From: Roseburia sp.
GTDB lineage: Bacteria > Bacillota > Clostridia > Lachnospirales > Lachnospiraceae
DNA length: 63,646 nt
Assembly: GCA_023664725.1 (NCBI GenBank)
Contig: JAMPFA010000001.1
Span: 115,705 to 179,350 of the forward strand
Reading direction: 5' to 3'
Shown in pieces: positions 34,941-43,395 of the stretch; the first letter of the stretch is position 1; the number at the start of each line of letters is the position of its first letter. Below the pieces are notes generated by a model. That model had not been told where the DNA came from, searched no databases, and saw only the letters and a list, made by a program, of their open reading frames with translations. Position numbers and translations under genes: made by a program.

Positions 34941-36812
34941 ATGAAAAGAAGTCTAGCGGTACGTGCAAGTGCCATCGCAGCAGTGTTGACGTTGGCTTTT
35001 GCTATGGTCTTGCCAAGTCTGGTAAAGGCAGATGGTGAAGACAGTGAAGCAGTAGTGGAGGTCGCGGAGGAACAGGCTCCGGCAGAGGACAATCAGGAAA
35101 ATGAAGCTCCGGCAGAGCCAGAGACTCCAGCAGTGCCCGAAGCTCCGGCAGAGCCAGAGGCTCCAGCGGAACCAGCAGTTCCCGCAGAGCCAGAGACTCC
35201 GGTGGAACCAGCAGTCCCGGCAGAGCCGGAAACTCCGGCAGAGCCAGCAGTTCCCGCAGAGCCAGAAACTCCGGCAGAGCCAGAGACTCCGGTGAATACA
35301 GAAACCCCGGCAGAACCGGAAACTCCGGCGGATACGGAAGAATCGGCAGTCACAGAACAGGATCCGGCAGGGGGAAGCAGTGAAGTTTCCACAGAGACAG
35401 GTAATTCAGAGACAGTAAATCCGGAAATCCCGGCTGAGACACAGCCGGCTCCAGAGGAGCAGCCTTCTCCGGAAGTACCAGCGGCAGATCAACCCTCCAC
35501 AGAGGTTGCCCAGGTGCCGGAGGATACAGAAGATGTAGATCTGTCTGATGTGGATGATTTGCCTGAGGTGGATAATACGGGGCTTTTAGACCCTATATGG
35601 AATACAGTGGCTACAAAGACAGTTACTCCGCTGGGAGAGTCGGTAGATATTTTTGAAGTAAGTGACGGTGCGGATGCATTTATTATGGATGGGACCACAA
35701 TTACAGGCTATACCGGTGCAGGCGGATATGTAACGATTCCTGACGGTGTAACTTCAATTGCGGACAATGCTTTTTACGGAAACAACAATGTGATCAGCGT
35801 TTCACTTCCAAATACGATTCAGAGCATTGGAAGCTCTGCCTTTAATGGATGCAGCAATTTGGAAAGAATTACGATTCCAAGCAGTGTGACGGATATCGGT
35901 GTTTCTGCTTTTGCAAACTGTACAGGACTTTCTTCCGTTACCATAGACGGCGCAGTGGGAACCATTTCCCAGGGACAGTTTTACAACTGTATCAGTCTGA
36001 CACAGATTAGTATTCCAGAGGGAATCACAAGCATTTATTCCGGTGCTTTTTCCGGGTGCAGCAACCTTTCAAGTGTTACACTTCCGGCATCTCTGGTAAG
36101 CTTGGATTTAAGTGCATTTGATTCAGACGTGAATCTGACAAATATTACAGTGTCAGCCGGGAATTCAAATTATTCTTCAAAGGATGGATGTCTCTATTCC
36201 GCAGACGGTTCACAGTTTATGCTCTGTCCAGCAGGAAAAACATCCACAAAAATTCCTGACGGCGTAACCAGTATTGCCCCAGGGGCATTTGCGGGATGCA
36301 ACTATATTTCCAACGTAGTATTGCCCAATTCCGTGACCAGCATTGCGGCAGACGCATTTACGGGAAGCAACGTACAGTCCGTTACCATTCCGAAGAATGT
36401 AACAGATATCGGAACCCAGAGCAACTGGACACCGGATGTTGTCTATGGATATTCCGGTTCTCAGGCAGAGTCCTGGGCAGACGAGAATAACTATATTTTC
36501 GAGGCATTGGATGGCGGCAGTTCAGAAGATCCGGGAGAAGATCCAACAGAAACAGAAACAGAGACAGAGACAGAGGGAGGAGGTAATGATCATAAGCCTC
36601 CAGAGCCGGGAGAGCCGGGAGTTGCCAACGGCGGAGACTATACGGTTACAGTTTCCAACGCAAGTGCGCCTATCGTAGGGGCAGCGCATATTAAGGACGC
36701 AACACCTAAGACAGGGGTGGAGGATTACGGAATCTTCTTCCTGTTTGGCGCTATTCTCTTAGTGGGTGGAGCATGTTTTGCATACAGTAAAAAATTGCAT
36801 TGTGAAAAATAG
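34941..36812 (+). CDS. Sortase-anchored surface protein with Pro-rich stalk and BspA-type LRR repeats
   Basis: ATG 34941 has AGGAGG 6 bp upstream. The signal peptide ends near residue 30. Residues about 38-150 are tandem PEAPAEP/PETPAEP repeats, a rigid stalk. Residues about 245-530 are LRR_5/BspA repeats (VTIPDGVTSIADNAFYGN; SLPNTIQSIGSSAFNGCSNL; SVTDIGVSAFANCTGLSSVT). The C-terminus has T588-P-K-T-G592, a hydrophobic helix and the tail KKLHCEK, a complete but non-LPXTG sorting signal. BspA-type LRR proteins of other bacteria bind host matrix or other bacteria. The stalk is N-terminal, the reverse of most wall-anchored proteins, where it precedes the anchor. A terminator at 36824 ends the cassette. 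Confidence 0.88.
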   Translation: MKRSLAVRASAIAAVLTLAFAMVLPSLVKADGEDSEAVVEVAEEQAPAEDNQENEAPAEPETPAVPEAPAEPEAPAEPAVPAEPETPVEPAVPAEPETPAEPAVPAEPETPAEPETPVNTETPAEPETPADTEESAVTEQDPAGGSSEVSTETGNSETVNPEIPAETQPAPEEQPSPEVPAADQPSTEVAQVPEDTEDVDLSDVDDLPEVDNTGLLDPIWNTVATKTVTPLGESVDIFEVSDGADAFIMDGTTITGYTGAGGYVTIPDGVTSIADNAFYGNNNVISVSLPNTIQSIGSSAFNGCSNLERITIPSSVTDIGVSAFANCTGLSSVTIDGAVGTISQGQFYNCISLTQISIPEGITSIYSGAFSGCSNLSSVTLPASLVSLDLSAFDSDVNLTNITVSAGNSNYSSKDGCLYSADGSQFMLCPAGKTSTKIPDGVTSIAPGAFAGCNYISNVVLPNSVTSIAADAFTGSNVQSVTIPKNVTDIGTQSNWTPDVVYGYSGSQAESWADENNYIFEALDGGSSEDPGEDPTETETETETEGGGNDHKPPEPGEPGVANGGDYTVTVSNASAPIVGAAHIKDATPKTGVEDYGIFFLFGAILLVGGACFAYSKKLHCEK

Positions 36813-36823
36813 AAATTGAATTG

Positions 36824-36857
36824 AAAACGGGTGAGTTTTGCTTGCCCGTTTTTTTAT
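36824..36857 (+). terminator. Terminator of the sortase cassette
   Basis: AAAACGGG (36824-36831) pairs with CCCGTTTT (36845-36852), extended inward by G-U and G-C pairs, followed by a T-run. Confidence 0.85.
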
Positions 36858-36890
36858 TGAAGTAAACTTTGCCAAAATAAAAAAATAAAG

Positions 36891-36910
36891 TATTTTAAAA
36901 AAACCTAAAA
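36891..36910. promoter_or_regulatory. 20-bp box upstream of the endo-arabinanase promoter
   Basis: TATTTTAAAAAAACCTAAAA matches the box at 41563-41582 in 18 of 20 positions. It ends 8 bp before the -35 element at 36919. Its half-sites TTTTA and (C)CTAAAA are inverted. The placement just upstream of -35 fits an activator or regulator site shared by the arabinan genes. Confidence 0.6.
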
Positions 36911-36918
36911 GAAACATA

Positions 36919-36947
36919 TTGCCAAGAGAGAATCTATTTGTTATAGT
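36919..36947 (+). promoter_or_regulatory. Promoter of the arabinanase operon
   Basis: TTGCCA (36919-36924), a 17-bp spacer and TATAGT (36942-36947) lie 60 bp before the ATG at 37007. Confidence 0.7.
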
Positions 36948-37006
36948 ATAAATGTAATGAAAAAATAGAAAAAAATAACTATTTTTTGTAAAAAAAGGAG
37001 AAGCGT

Positions 37007-38569
37007 ATGAAGAAGAGAAACATAATCATTCTTGCGGCAGTGGGAGTTTTGTGTGTGGCCGGTGTGGTGGCTGCAGTGAACGCAGACAACCTTTTCCCGG
37101 AAAAGATCGACAGCGATTTTTCTGTGAGCTACGAGGGGATTGCCACAAATTCCATCAATGCAGGTGTAAGTGTCCATGACCCTTCGATCATGAAAGGGGA
37201 GGACGGGAGATATTACATATTTGGTTCCCATATGTCCGGGGCAGTGTCGGACGATCTGAGGAACTGGGAATCCATCGGTAATGGTTATTCCATTAAAAAT
37301 CCCATTTTTGGTGACTTGATGAAACAGGAAGAGCCTTTTGCCTACTCCGGGAGCAGGAAGAGTCTGATCCCAACAGATGACAGGAGCTGGCATGTCTGGG
37401 CGCCGGATGTGATCTACAATAAGGCCCAGGGGAAATATTTTATGTACTATTGTACAACCTCCACCTGGAACGCATCTAACCTGTGTTATGGGGTTTCCGA
37501 TACACCGGAAGGACCCTATGAGTGGCAGGGAGCGTTTATTTACTCTGGTTTTTCCAATATGAAGCAGATGGCGGAGACAGATGTGCTGGACTATGTTTCC
37601 GAGGATTACGCAAAAGAAAATTATATTACGCCTTTGCGGGAGTACAATTTTGAACTCTATCCAAATGCCATTGATCCCACCGTATTTTATGATAAAGATG
37701 ATAGATTGTGGATGGTTTACGGTTCCTGGTCGGGAGGAATTTTCCTTCTGGAGTTAGACCCGGAGACTGGTCTTGTGATCCATCCTGAGGCTGATCCGGA
37801 CAACAATGTGGATGCCTACTATGGAAAACGTCTTGTGGGGGGCGGCCACAAATCCATTGAGGGACCATACATTATGTATGATGCCAAGAGCGATTACTAT
37901 TATCTCTTTGTATCCTACGGCAGTCTGACCCGTGAGGGAGGTTATCAGATCCGTGTGTACCGCTCTAAGACGGTGAACGGGGACTATGTGGATATGAACG
38001 GAAAAACCCCATGGTTTGAGGATAAAGACCATGCGGGATTCGGCTTAAAACTCTCCGGCAACTATACGCTCCCAAGTTTGGAGCAGGCATATATGGCAAC
38101 GGGACACAATTCTGCGTTTACAGACGATGACGGCAAAGAGTATGTGGTGTTCCACACCCGTTTTGAAAAGAGAGGGGAGGAGCATGAGCCAAGAGTTCAC
38201 CAGATGTTTGCCAACGAGGAAGGCTGGCCCTGTGTGCTGCCCTACGCAACTGACGGGGAGACCATATCAGAGAGCGGATACAGCCAGGAGGAGATTGTAG
38301 GGGAATATTATGTGATCAATCAGGGAACAAAGATCAATGCGGATATCGCAGAGCCTGTCAAGCTGTATCTGTCCAAAAAGGGCAAGGTTTACGGCAAGGA
38401 CGCGGAAGGAACCTGGGAGACAAAGAATAACAGCTATTATATGAATATCACCGTTGGAGAAAAATCTTACAGCGGCGTGTTCTGCAAAATGAATGACGAG
38501 GCGGGAACGGAAGTTATGACATTCAGCGCAGTGGGCGGCAATGAGAGCCTCTGGGGCGTAAAATACTAG
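37007..38569 (+). CDS. Secreted GH43 endo-alpha-1,5-L-arabinanase
   Basis: A 520-residue protein with an N-terminal hydrophobic signal or anchor (about 6-25) and no lipobox. The GH43 propeller has Asp58 in HDPS (base), Asp223 in AIDPTVF (modulator) and Glu285 in SIEGPYI (acid); WHVWAPDVIYN and GVSDTPEGPYEW are family motifs. A C-terminal domain (about 415-520) fits the small beta-barrel of two-domain arabinanases such as Bacillus AbnB, which need it for activity. It should cut the arabinan backbone outside the cell. GH51 follows 56 bp later, and the start has AAGGAG upstream. The box and promoter upstream suggest co-regulation with the transporter at 41789. Confidence 0.88.
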   Translation: MKKRNIIILAAVGVLCVAGVVAAVNADNLFPEKIDSDFSVSYEGIATNSINAGVSVHDPSIMKGEDGRYYIFGSHMSGAVSDDLRNWESIGNGYSIKNPIFGDLMKQEEPFAYSGSRKSLIPTDDRSWHVWAPDVIYNKAQGKYFMYYCTTSTWNASNLCYGVSDTPEGPYEWQGAFIYSGFSNMKQMAETDVLDYVSEDYAKENYITPLREYNFELYPNAIDPTVFYDKDDRLWMVYGSWSGGIFLLELDPETGLVIHPEADPDNNVDAYYGKRLVGGGHKSIEGPYIMYDAKSDYYYLFVSYGSLTREGGYQIRVYRSKTVNGDYVDMNGKTPWFEDKDHAGFGLKLSGNYTLPSLEQAYMATGHNSAFTDDDGKEYVVFHTRFEKRGEEHEPRVHQMFANEEGWPCVLPYATDGETISESGYSQEEIVGEYYVINQGTKINADIAEPVKLYLSKKGKVYGKDAEGTWETKNNSYYMNITVGEKSYSGVFCKMNDEAGTEVMTFSAVGGNESLWGVKY

Positions 38570-38625
38570 ACAAAACCTATCCCGGCACAGTCCGGAAAAT
38601 ATAGAGAATAACAGGGGGAAACACC

Positions 38626-40131
38626 ATGGCAAAATTAGTGATCAACGAGGAGAAGAAATTAGGCAGGATTGAGCCGGAGATTTACGGCCATTTTTCGGAG
38701 CATCTGGGAAGATGTATCTACGAGGGGATTTACGTGGGAGAGGATTCTGATATTCCAAACACCAACGGGATGAGAAAGGACGTGGTGGAGGCATTAAAGG
38801 AGCTTAAGATTCCAGTGCTGCGCTGGCCCGGCGGATGCTTTGCCGACGAATACCACTGGAGAGACGGAATCGGCCCCAAAGAGGGCAGAAAAAAGATGAT
38901 AAACACCCACTGGGGCGGCGTTGTGGAGGACAACAGCTTCGGAACCCATGAGTACATGGAACTCTGCCAGCAGTTGGGATGCAAGACCTACGTCAATGGC
39001 AACCTGGGCAGCGGAACAGTGCAGGAAATGTCTGAGTGGGTGGAGTACATGACCTTTAACGGGGTGAGTCCCATGGCGGATCTGCGGAAAAAGAACGGCC
39101 ACGAGGAACCCTGGACAGTGGATTATTTTGGCGTGGGCAACGAGAACTGGGGATGTGGCGGCAACATGACACCACAACATTATGCCAATGAATTTCGGCG
39201 ATATCAGACCTATGTCCGCAATTATGACACGGAGAAACCCATAAGCAAGATCTGCTGCGGGGCAAATGTGGAGGACTATTTTTGGACAAAAGGTGTGATG
39301 GAGACGGCATTTTCCCATGCAGAGCAGTTTAACGGGTTTATGAACGGACTTTCCCTCCACTATTATGTCCACCCGGAAGGATGGGAGATCAAGGGAAGCG
39401 CAACGGAATTTGATTCCTCTGTCTGGTATAAGACACTGGGCAAAGCTTTATTTATGGATACCCTGATTAAGCGTCACGGAGCAATTATGGATACATACGA
39501 CCCGGAAAAGAAAGTTGCTATGATCGTAGACGAGTGGGGAACCTGGTTTACCTGTGAGCCAGGGACAAATCCGGGATTTCTCTACCAGCAGAACACCGTG
39601 AGGGATGCTCTGGTGGCAGGAATCACCTTAAATATTTTCAACAAGCACTGTGACAGGGTAAAGATGGCAAATCTTGCCCAGATGGTAAACGTGCTCCAGG
39701 CAGTTCTTCTCACCGAGGGGGAGAAGATGGTAAAAACTCCCACCTACCATGTAATGCATATGTACCGCCACCACCAGGGAGCTGAGCTTTTGGCAAGCGA
39801 ACTGTCAGATACTGCAGAAATAGGTACAGAAGAGTGGACAGTGCCAAAAGTGACAGAGTCCGTATCCATGGGAGAAGATGGAGTGATAACCCTTACCTTA
39901 AACAACCTTTCCATGGAAGAGCCGGAAAAAGTGGAAGTTCTTCTGGCAAGGGAGGGCTGTCATGTAAAAGAGGCAAAGATCGTGGCAGGCGCAGATGTGC
40001 ATGATTACAACGATTTTGGCACACCGGATAAAGTGACGGAGAGAGATTTTGGGGAGTATCAGGAAACAGCAAGAGGTCTTAACCTTACCCTGCCAGAGGC
40101 TTCCGTAGTAGAAATCCGCCTGGCGAAATAG
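38626..40131 (+). CDS. GH51 alpha-L-arabinofuranosidase (first copy)
   Basis: A 501-residue cytoplasmic enzyme. The GH51 barrel shows [20 protein letters not shown] at the start, [19 protein letters not shown], acid/base Glu173 in VGNENWG, HYYVHP, and nucleophile Glu303 in VDEWGTWF, then a C-terminal beta-sandwich. It releases terminal alpha-L-arabinofuranose from arabino-oligosaccharides. It is in an operon with the upstream endo-arabinanase; a small Cys-rich protein gene starts 2 bp after its stop. It differs clearly from the second GH51 at 45289 (WGCGG against MDGPW after the acid/base), so the two are not a recent duplication and may prefer different linkages. Confidence 0.94.
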   Translation: MAKLVINEEKKLGRIEPEIYGHFSEHLGRCIYEGIYVGEDSDIPNTNGMRKDVVEALKELKIPVLRWPGGCFADEYHWRDGIGPKEGRKKMINTHWGGVVEDNSFGTHEYMELCQQLGCKTYVNGNLGSGTVQEMSEWVEYMTFNGVSPMADLRKKNGHEEPWTVDYFGVGNENWGCGGNMTPQHYANEFRRYQTYVRNYDTEKPISKICCGANVEDYFWTKGVMETAFSHAEQFNGFMNGLSLHYYVHPEGWEIKGSATEFDSSVWYKTLGKALFMDTLIKRHGAIMDTYDPEKKVAMIVDEWGTWFTCEPGTNPGFLYQQNTVRDALVAGITLNIFNKHCDRVKMANLAQMVNVLQAVLLTEGEKMVKTPTYHVMHMYRHHQGAELLASELSDTAEIGTEEWTVPKVTESVSMGEDGVITLTLNNLSMEEPEKVEVLLAREGCHVKEAKIVAGADVHDYNDFGTPDKVTERDFGEYQETARGLNLTLPEASVVEIRLAK

Positions 40132-40133
40132 AT

Positions 40134-40373
40134 ATGGCAATATGTAAAAAATGTCTGCTTCGGGAAATGGCCCAGGCGGACCAGAAAATGATCGCACAGT
40201 ACAAGAATGCCATAAAAAAAGAGGATGCCGCAGAGGAGAGCTGTTATGAGGAGAGGCTTTCCATCTGCAAATCCTGTGATTTTCTAAATGCGGGCACCTG
40301 CCTGAAATGCGGGTGCTATGTAGAGCTCCGGGCGGCGGGAAAATATAGCTGTTGTCCCGGGAAAAAATGGTAA
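40134..40373 (+). CDS. Small Cys-rich protein, DUF6171-like
   Basis: A 79-residue protein starting 2 bp after the GH51 stop, so probably coupled. Four cysteine groups are visible: CKKC near the start, CKSC, CLKCGC and the final CC, with a helical middle (DQKMIAQYKNAIKKEDAAEE). The pattern suggests two zinc-binding knuckles and matches the small DUF6171-type proteins of Lachnospiraceae as I recall them. Function unknown. The terminator just after it ends the operon. Confidence 0.72.
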   Translation: MAICKKCLLREMAQADQKMIAQYKNAIKKEDAAEESCYEERLSICKSCDFLNAGTCLKCGCYVELRAAGKYSCCPGKKW

Positions 40374-40407
40374 AAAACAGACGGCAATTTGAGTCCGTCT
40401 GTTTTTT
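40372..40407. terminator. Bidirectional terminator
   Basis: ACAGACGG (40377-40384) pairs with CCGTCTGT (40395-40402), flanked by an A-run and a T-run. It can serve both the arabinanase operon and the convergent regulator gene. Confidence 0.88.
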
Positions 40408-40458
40408 ATGCACAGTATGCAGGGAAAATCGATGGCAAATCTCGGAAGTCTTGTCTGA

Positions 40459-41391
40459 TCAGTCTTCATCTATGGGAGAATAATAGAGCCGCACCTGAAT
40501 GTCCTGGCTGTAATTGCCAAAGCTCTTTCCAAATATCGTGAGACCTCCCACATGGGCGGCGTCATCCTCCACAGCCATCTTAAACCGCAGGGAACTGCGG
40601 TAATCCAGGTCAAAATCGTTGATGGTAACGTCGGAGATTTTCAGCCCGTCGATAAAAGTTCCCTTTTTATTTATAATGATCAGCTTCAAAAGCCCGTACT
40701 GGTTCCAGTTGGGAAACCACCAGTCCGGGGTAAAAATTCCCTTCACGTCCCCGAAATCCCCCGGGGAAGTCCAGGTTCCGATACACACGTCGTTTAAGTA
40801 AAAGCGGATGTCAGAAGGCCAGTTTTCGTTGTAGCCCGGAGCCTCGGAGCTCAGTTCACAGGAAATGTAAATCTGATTGATCCTCTGCTGCCCTGGGATA
40901 AAGTTTGGAATCACATATTCCACAAAACCTTTGGTAAACCAGAGAATATCCGCATTATAACGGCTGGGGTGTTCAAAATATCTCGGGTCATCCACCTCCC
41001 CGATCAAGGCGTGATCCGTGGCAAGTCCGCAGGTGGGGCAGATCTGATAGTTGGAATAATGGCCGATCTTAATCTCCGTGCGGTAGACATTTTCGAAATC
41101 ATCTGCCTTTTCCAGCTCTACCAGAATCTTATCCTGTATGATAGAACAGATTTTCTGGTTTCCATGCCCTGCTGCTTCGCCGGAAGCGGTGATCAGGCCG
41201 CAGCTTTCCAATTTTTTAATGTGGTTGGTGAGTGCACCGTTTGTAATGTTCAGTCTGGAAGCCAGTTCATTCATATTAATATTATTTTCTTCCAGCAGAA
41301 TATTTAAAATCTCAATCCTCACATCAGAACCCAGTGCCTTAAAAATTTCCAGTCCCTCACTTAGGGAAGTGATATGCAGCAAGATATTCAC
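40459..41391 (-). CDS. ArsR-type HTH regulator with large C-terminal domain
   Basis: A 310-residue protein whose best start is a GTG at 41391. Residues about 10-85 are an ArsR/winged-helix domain: EIFKALGSDVRIEILNILLE, MNELASRLNITNGALTNHIKKLE, then a wing (GLITASGEAAGHGNQKICSI). Residues about 125-310 are an unfamiliar beta-rich domain starting with CPTCG, with aromatic-rich strands (FTPDWWFPNWNQYGLLKLII) like a sugar-binding sandwich. Classical ArsR proteins are about 100 residues and sense metals. Here the added domain and the position between the arabinanase operon and the sugar importer suggest an arabinoside sensor. It is divergent from the binding-protein gene and has a perfect consensus promoter. 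CPTCG may bind a metal or be structural. Confidence 0.82.
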   Translation of the reverse strand: MNILLHITSLSEGLEIFKALGSDVRIEILNILLEENNINMNELASRLNITNGALTNHIKKLESCGLITASGEAAGHGNQKICSIIQDKILVELEKADDFENVYRTEIKIGHYSNYQICPTCGLATDHALIGEVDDPRYFEHPSRYNADILWFTKGFVEYVIPNFIPGQQRINQIYISCELSSEAPGYNENWPSDIRFYLNDVCIGTWTSPGDFGDVKGIFTPDWWFPNWNQYGLLKLIIINKKGTFIDGLKISDVTINDFDLDYRSSLRFKMAVEDDAAHVGGLTIFGKSFGNYSQDIQVRLYYSPIDED

Positions 41392-41435
41392 CTCATCTTT
41401 CTCTTGTGTCTAAAGAATAAAACCGAAGTAGTATA

Positions 41436-41464
41436 ATTATACAAAAAATAGTGGGAAATGTCAA
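41436..41464 (-). promoter_or_regulatory. Perfect consensus promoter for the ArsR-type gene
   Basis: On the minus strand TTGACA (41464-41459), exactly 17 bp, and TATAAT (41441-41436). The 5' leader is about 37 nt. The 397-bp gene-free gap 41392-41788 holds this promoter, the divergent promoter, two operator-like boxes and a 15-A tract (41645-41659). Confidence 0.88.
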
Positions 41465-41562
41465 AGAGTTTTGTGAATTTTACATTATAAAATGATGTTG
41501 AGGATAATCTATAATGATTTTAACACAAACTAAAATTATTGAAATAAAACAAAAACCAAAAA

Positions 41563-41582
41563 TATTTTAGAAAAAGCTAAAA
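41563..41582. promoter_or_regulatory. 20-bp box upstream of the binding-protein promoter
   Basis: TATTTTAGAAAAAGCTAAAA contains the inverted repeat TTTTAG-N6-CTAAAA and matches the arabinanase box at 36891-36910 in 18 of 20 positions. It ends 15 bp before -35. Confidence 0.65.
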
Positions 41583-41597
41583 TTTACAAATTAGTAG

Positions 41598-41626
41598 TTG
41601 ACATTTTAGAAATTAAATTATACAAT
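41598..41626 (+). promoter_or_regulatory. Promoter of the arabino-oligosaccharide importer
   Basis: TTGACA (41598-41603), a 17-bp spacer and TACAAT (41621-41626). The leader is about 155 nt and carries an operator-like palindrome near its end. Confidence 0.85.
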
Positions 41627-41740
41627 ATTACCATAAAGGAACACAAAAAAAAAAAAAAATGTGCAATCTGACGAATGAAGAAATTTTAACAAGAATTTCC
41701 ATGCACTTTTTTTAAAACAAGAGGGTTTCTTTTAAACTTT

Positions 41741-41758
41741 AACTAAATCATTTTAGTT
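41741..41758. promoter_or_regulatory. Operator-like palindrome in the importer leader
   Basis: AACTAAA-TCAT-TTTAGTT, 7-bp perfect arms, lies 10 bp before the AGGAGG ribosome site of the binding-protein gene. It could be a repressor site or a small hairpin affecting translation. Similar TTTAG/CTAAA arms lie before the GH43 gene at 6572-6626. Confidence 0.6.
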
Positions 41759-41788
41759 GAAAAAACAGGAGGAAAAGGAGAAAAAAGT

Positions 41789-43255
41789 ATGAAGAGAAAA
41801 GTGTTAAGTGCAGTGCTTTGCGCAGCAATGGGCGTTTCCCTGTTAGCAGGCTGTGGCGGTGGTTCCAGCAGCTCAGGTGACACATCATCCGCAGACAACG
41901 CAGCAACAGATGATGCGGCAGGCGATGACGCAGCAGATGATGCGGGAGACGACGCAGCAGCAGATGATGCAGGCGAAGAGGAGAGTACAGAGGTAGAGGC
42001 AGATGCGGTAACTACCGTAGGACCGGACTCGGGAACACATATGGAGATGTGGTCATTCGTAGAGCTTCACAATAACTTCTACGCTAAGATGCTTGAGAAG
42101 TGGAATGAGGCAAATCCGGACAGACAGATCCAGATCACATTTACTACATATCCCTTTGGAGATATGCACAACAAGATGATCATGGCATTACAGACAGGCG
42201 AAGGCGCACCTGATTTATGTGATATCGAGCGTGGACAGTTCCCCAACTTCTTACAGGGTGAGCCACAGTTATATTCCCTGAATGATGCCCTTGCACCTTA
42301 TCAGGCAGACCTGGTACAGTCCCGTTTTGACATCTACGCAAAAGACGGCACATACTATGGCGCTCCTACCCACGTTGGAGCAACTGTAATGTATTACAAT
42401 ACGGCAATTCTTGATGAATATGGTATTGATTACACTACCATCAAGACATGGGATGATTATACAGCAGCAGCAGAGCAGTTAAAAGAGGCCTCCAACGGCG
42501 AGGTGACCATGACCACCGTTGACACAGGTGGAACCGACTGGTTATGGATCGCAATGGCAGAGTACGGTGAGGATTACACCGATGCAGACGGAAAAGTAAC
42601 TGTTCCGGCATCCTGGGAGAAGATGCTCACTATGCAGCAGGGATGGATCAACGACGGCCTTGCAGTTGTTTCCCCAGACGGACAGCTTGATACAGAGGGT
42701 GGACGCCAGATCATCATGGATCAGAAGATCGCTTCCTTCCCCAAGGCGCTTTGGTATATGAGCCGTTTCTTATCTTACTCTAACGGTGACCTTCCAAACA
42801 TGGATGAGCCTGGCAAGTGGGCAATCGCTCCCTGTCCTGTATTTGAAGAGGGCCAGCCTCGTTCCGTAGGTATCGGTGGAACAGGTACCGTAGTAACCAA
42901 CCAGTCCGTAGACCCGGCACTTGCAGCAGAGTTTATCGCTTATGCTAAATGCTCCTATGAAGGCTGTGTAGGCATCTGGGAAGAGCTTGGATTTGACGTA
43001 TGTAATACTTCTGTATGGACTGACACAGCGATTACACAGGATACATCCAACCAGTACATTGCATTCTTCAAGACCAATCCGTTTGATGTATTGAACGAGA
43101 TTAAAAATGAGATCGGCGCTGTTACCGTAAATTCTAACGTATTTGTATTACAGGATTACATCAATGTAAATTCCTTAAATGCAATTATGGAAGACGGACA
43201 GGATGTGGCAGAGGCATTGCAGGAAGCTCAGGATGCAGTAGATTTAGAGCAGTAG
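41789..43255 (+). CDS. Extracellular sugar-binding lipoprotein (ABC importer)
   Basis: A 488-residue lipoprotein with lipobox LLAGC (Cys22). An unusually long Asp/Ala linker (DDAAGDDAADDAGDDAA-like, residues 35-70) separates the lipid anchor from a family-1 binding domain: MEMWSFVELHNNFYAKMLEKW, GEGAPDLCDIERGQF, YNTAILDEYGIDY and PFDVLNEIKNEIG near the end. It should capture arabino-oligosaccharides made by the arabinanase; the ligand is inferred from the neighbours. Two hairpins separate it from the permease genes, which commonly gives more binding protein than permease. AGGAGG precedes the ATG. Confidence 0.92.
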   Translation: MKRKVLSAVLCAAMGVSLLAGCGGGSSSSGDTSSADNAATDDAAGDDAADDAGDDAAADDAGEEESTEVEADAVTTVGPDSGTHMEMWSFVELHNNFYAKMLEKWNEANPDRQIQITFTTYPFGDMHNKMIMALQTGEGAPDLCDIERGQFPNFLQGEPQLYSLNDALAPYQADLVQSRFDIYAKDGTYYGAPTHVGATVMYYNTAILDEYGIDYTTIKTWDDYTAAAEQLKEASNGEVTMTTVDTGGTDWLWIAMAEYGEDYTDADGKVTVPASWEKMLTMQQGWINDGLAVVSPDGQLDTEGGRQIIMDQKIASFPKALWYMSRFLSYSNGDLPNMDEPGKWAIAPCPVFEEGQPRSVGIGGTGTVVTNQSVDPALAAEFIAYAKCSYEGCVGIWEELGFDVCNTSVWTDTAITQDTSNQYIAFFKTNPFDVLNEIKNEIGAVTVNSNVFVLQDYINVNSLNAIMEDGQDVAEALQEAQDAVDLEQ

Positions 43256-43295
43256 TTTTGGAACTTTAAAAAACTGGATAGCAGTGAAAAAAAAG

Positions 43296-43371
43296 GAATT
43301 GCCCGGGAAGGATACTTCCTCGGGCAGTTCTTCATTCATGACAAGTGAAACAGCCTGCTGTTTCATCTTGT
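43296..43371 (+). other. Two hairpins between binding protein and permease genes
   Basis: GAATTGCCCGGGAAG (43296-43310) pairs with CTTCCTCGGGCAGTTC (43315-43330) with one mismatch or bulge. Next, an imperfect hairpin joins ACAAGTGAAACAG to CTGTTTCATCTTGT (43341-43371). Neither has a strong U-tract. They likely protect the upstream mRNA or reduce read-through into the permeases. Confidence 0.7.
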
Positions 43372-43395
43372 ATTAGGAGAAGGAGAGGAATAAGC

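Noticed and set aside
35100-35345. Regular repeats that could suggest a CRISPR array
   Set aside because: The repeats are short, in frame, contiguous and encode the Pro-rich stalk; there are no spacers.
35093-35392. Open antisense frame with AGVSGSAG repeats
   Set aside because: It is the complement of the PEAPAEP repeats of the LRR protein, with no start signal.
41645-41659. Run of 15 A as a slippery or regulatory element
   Set aside because: It is in a non-coding AT-rich leader; it may bend DNA but there is no further support.
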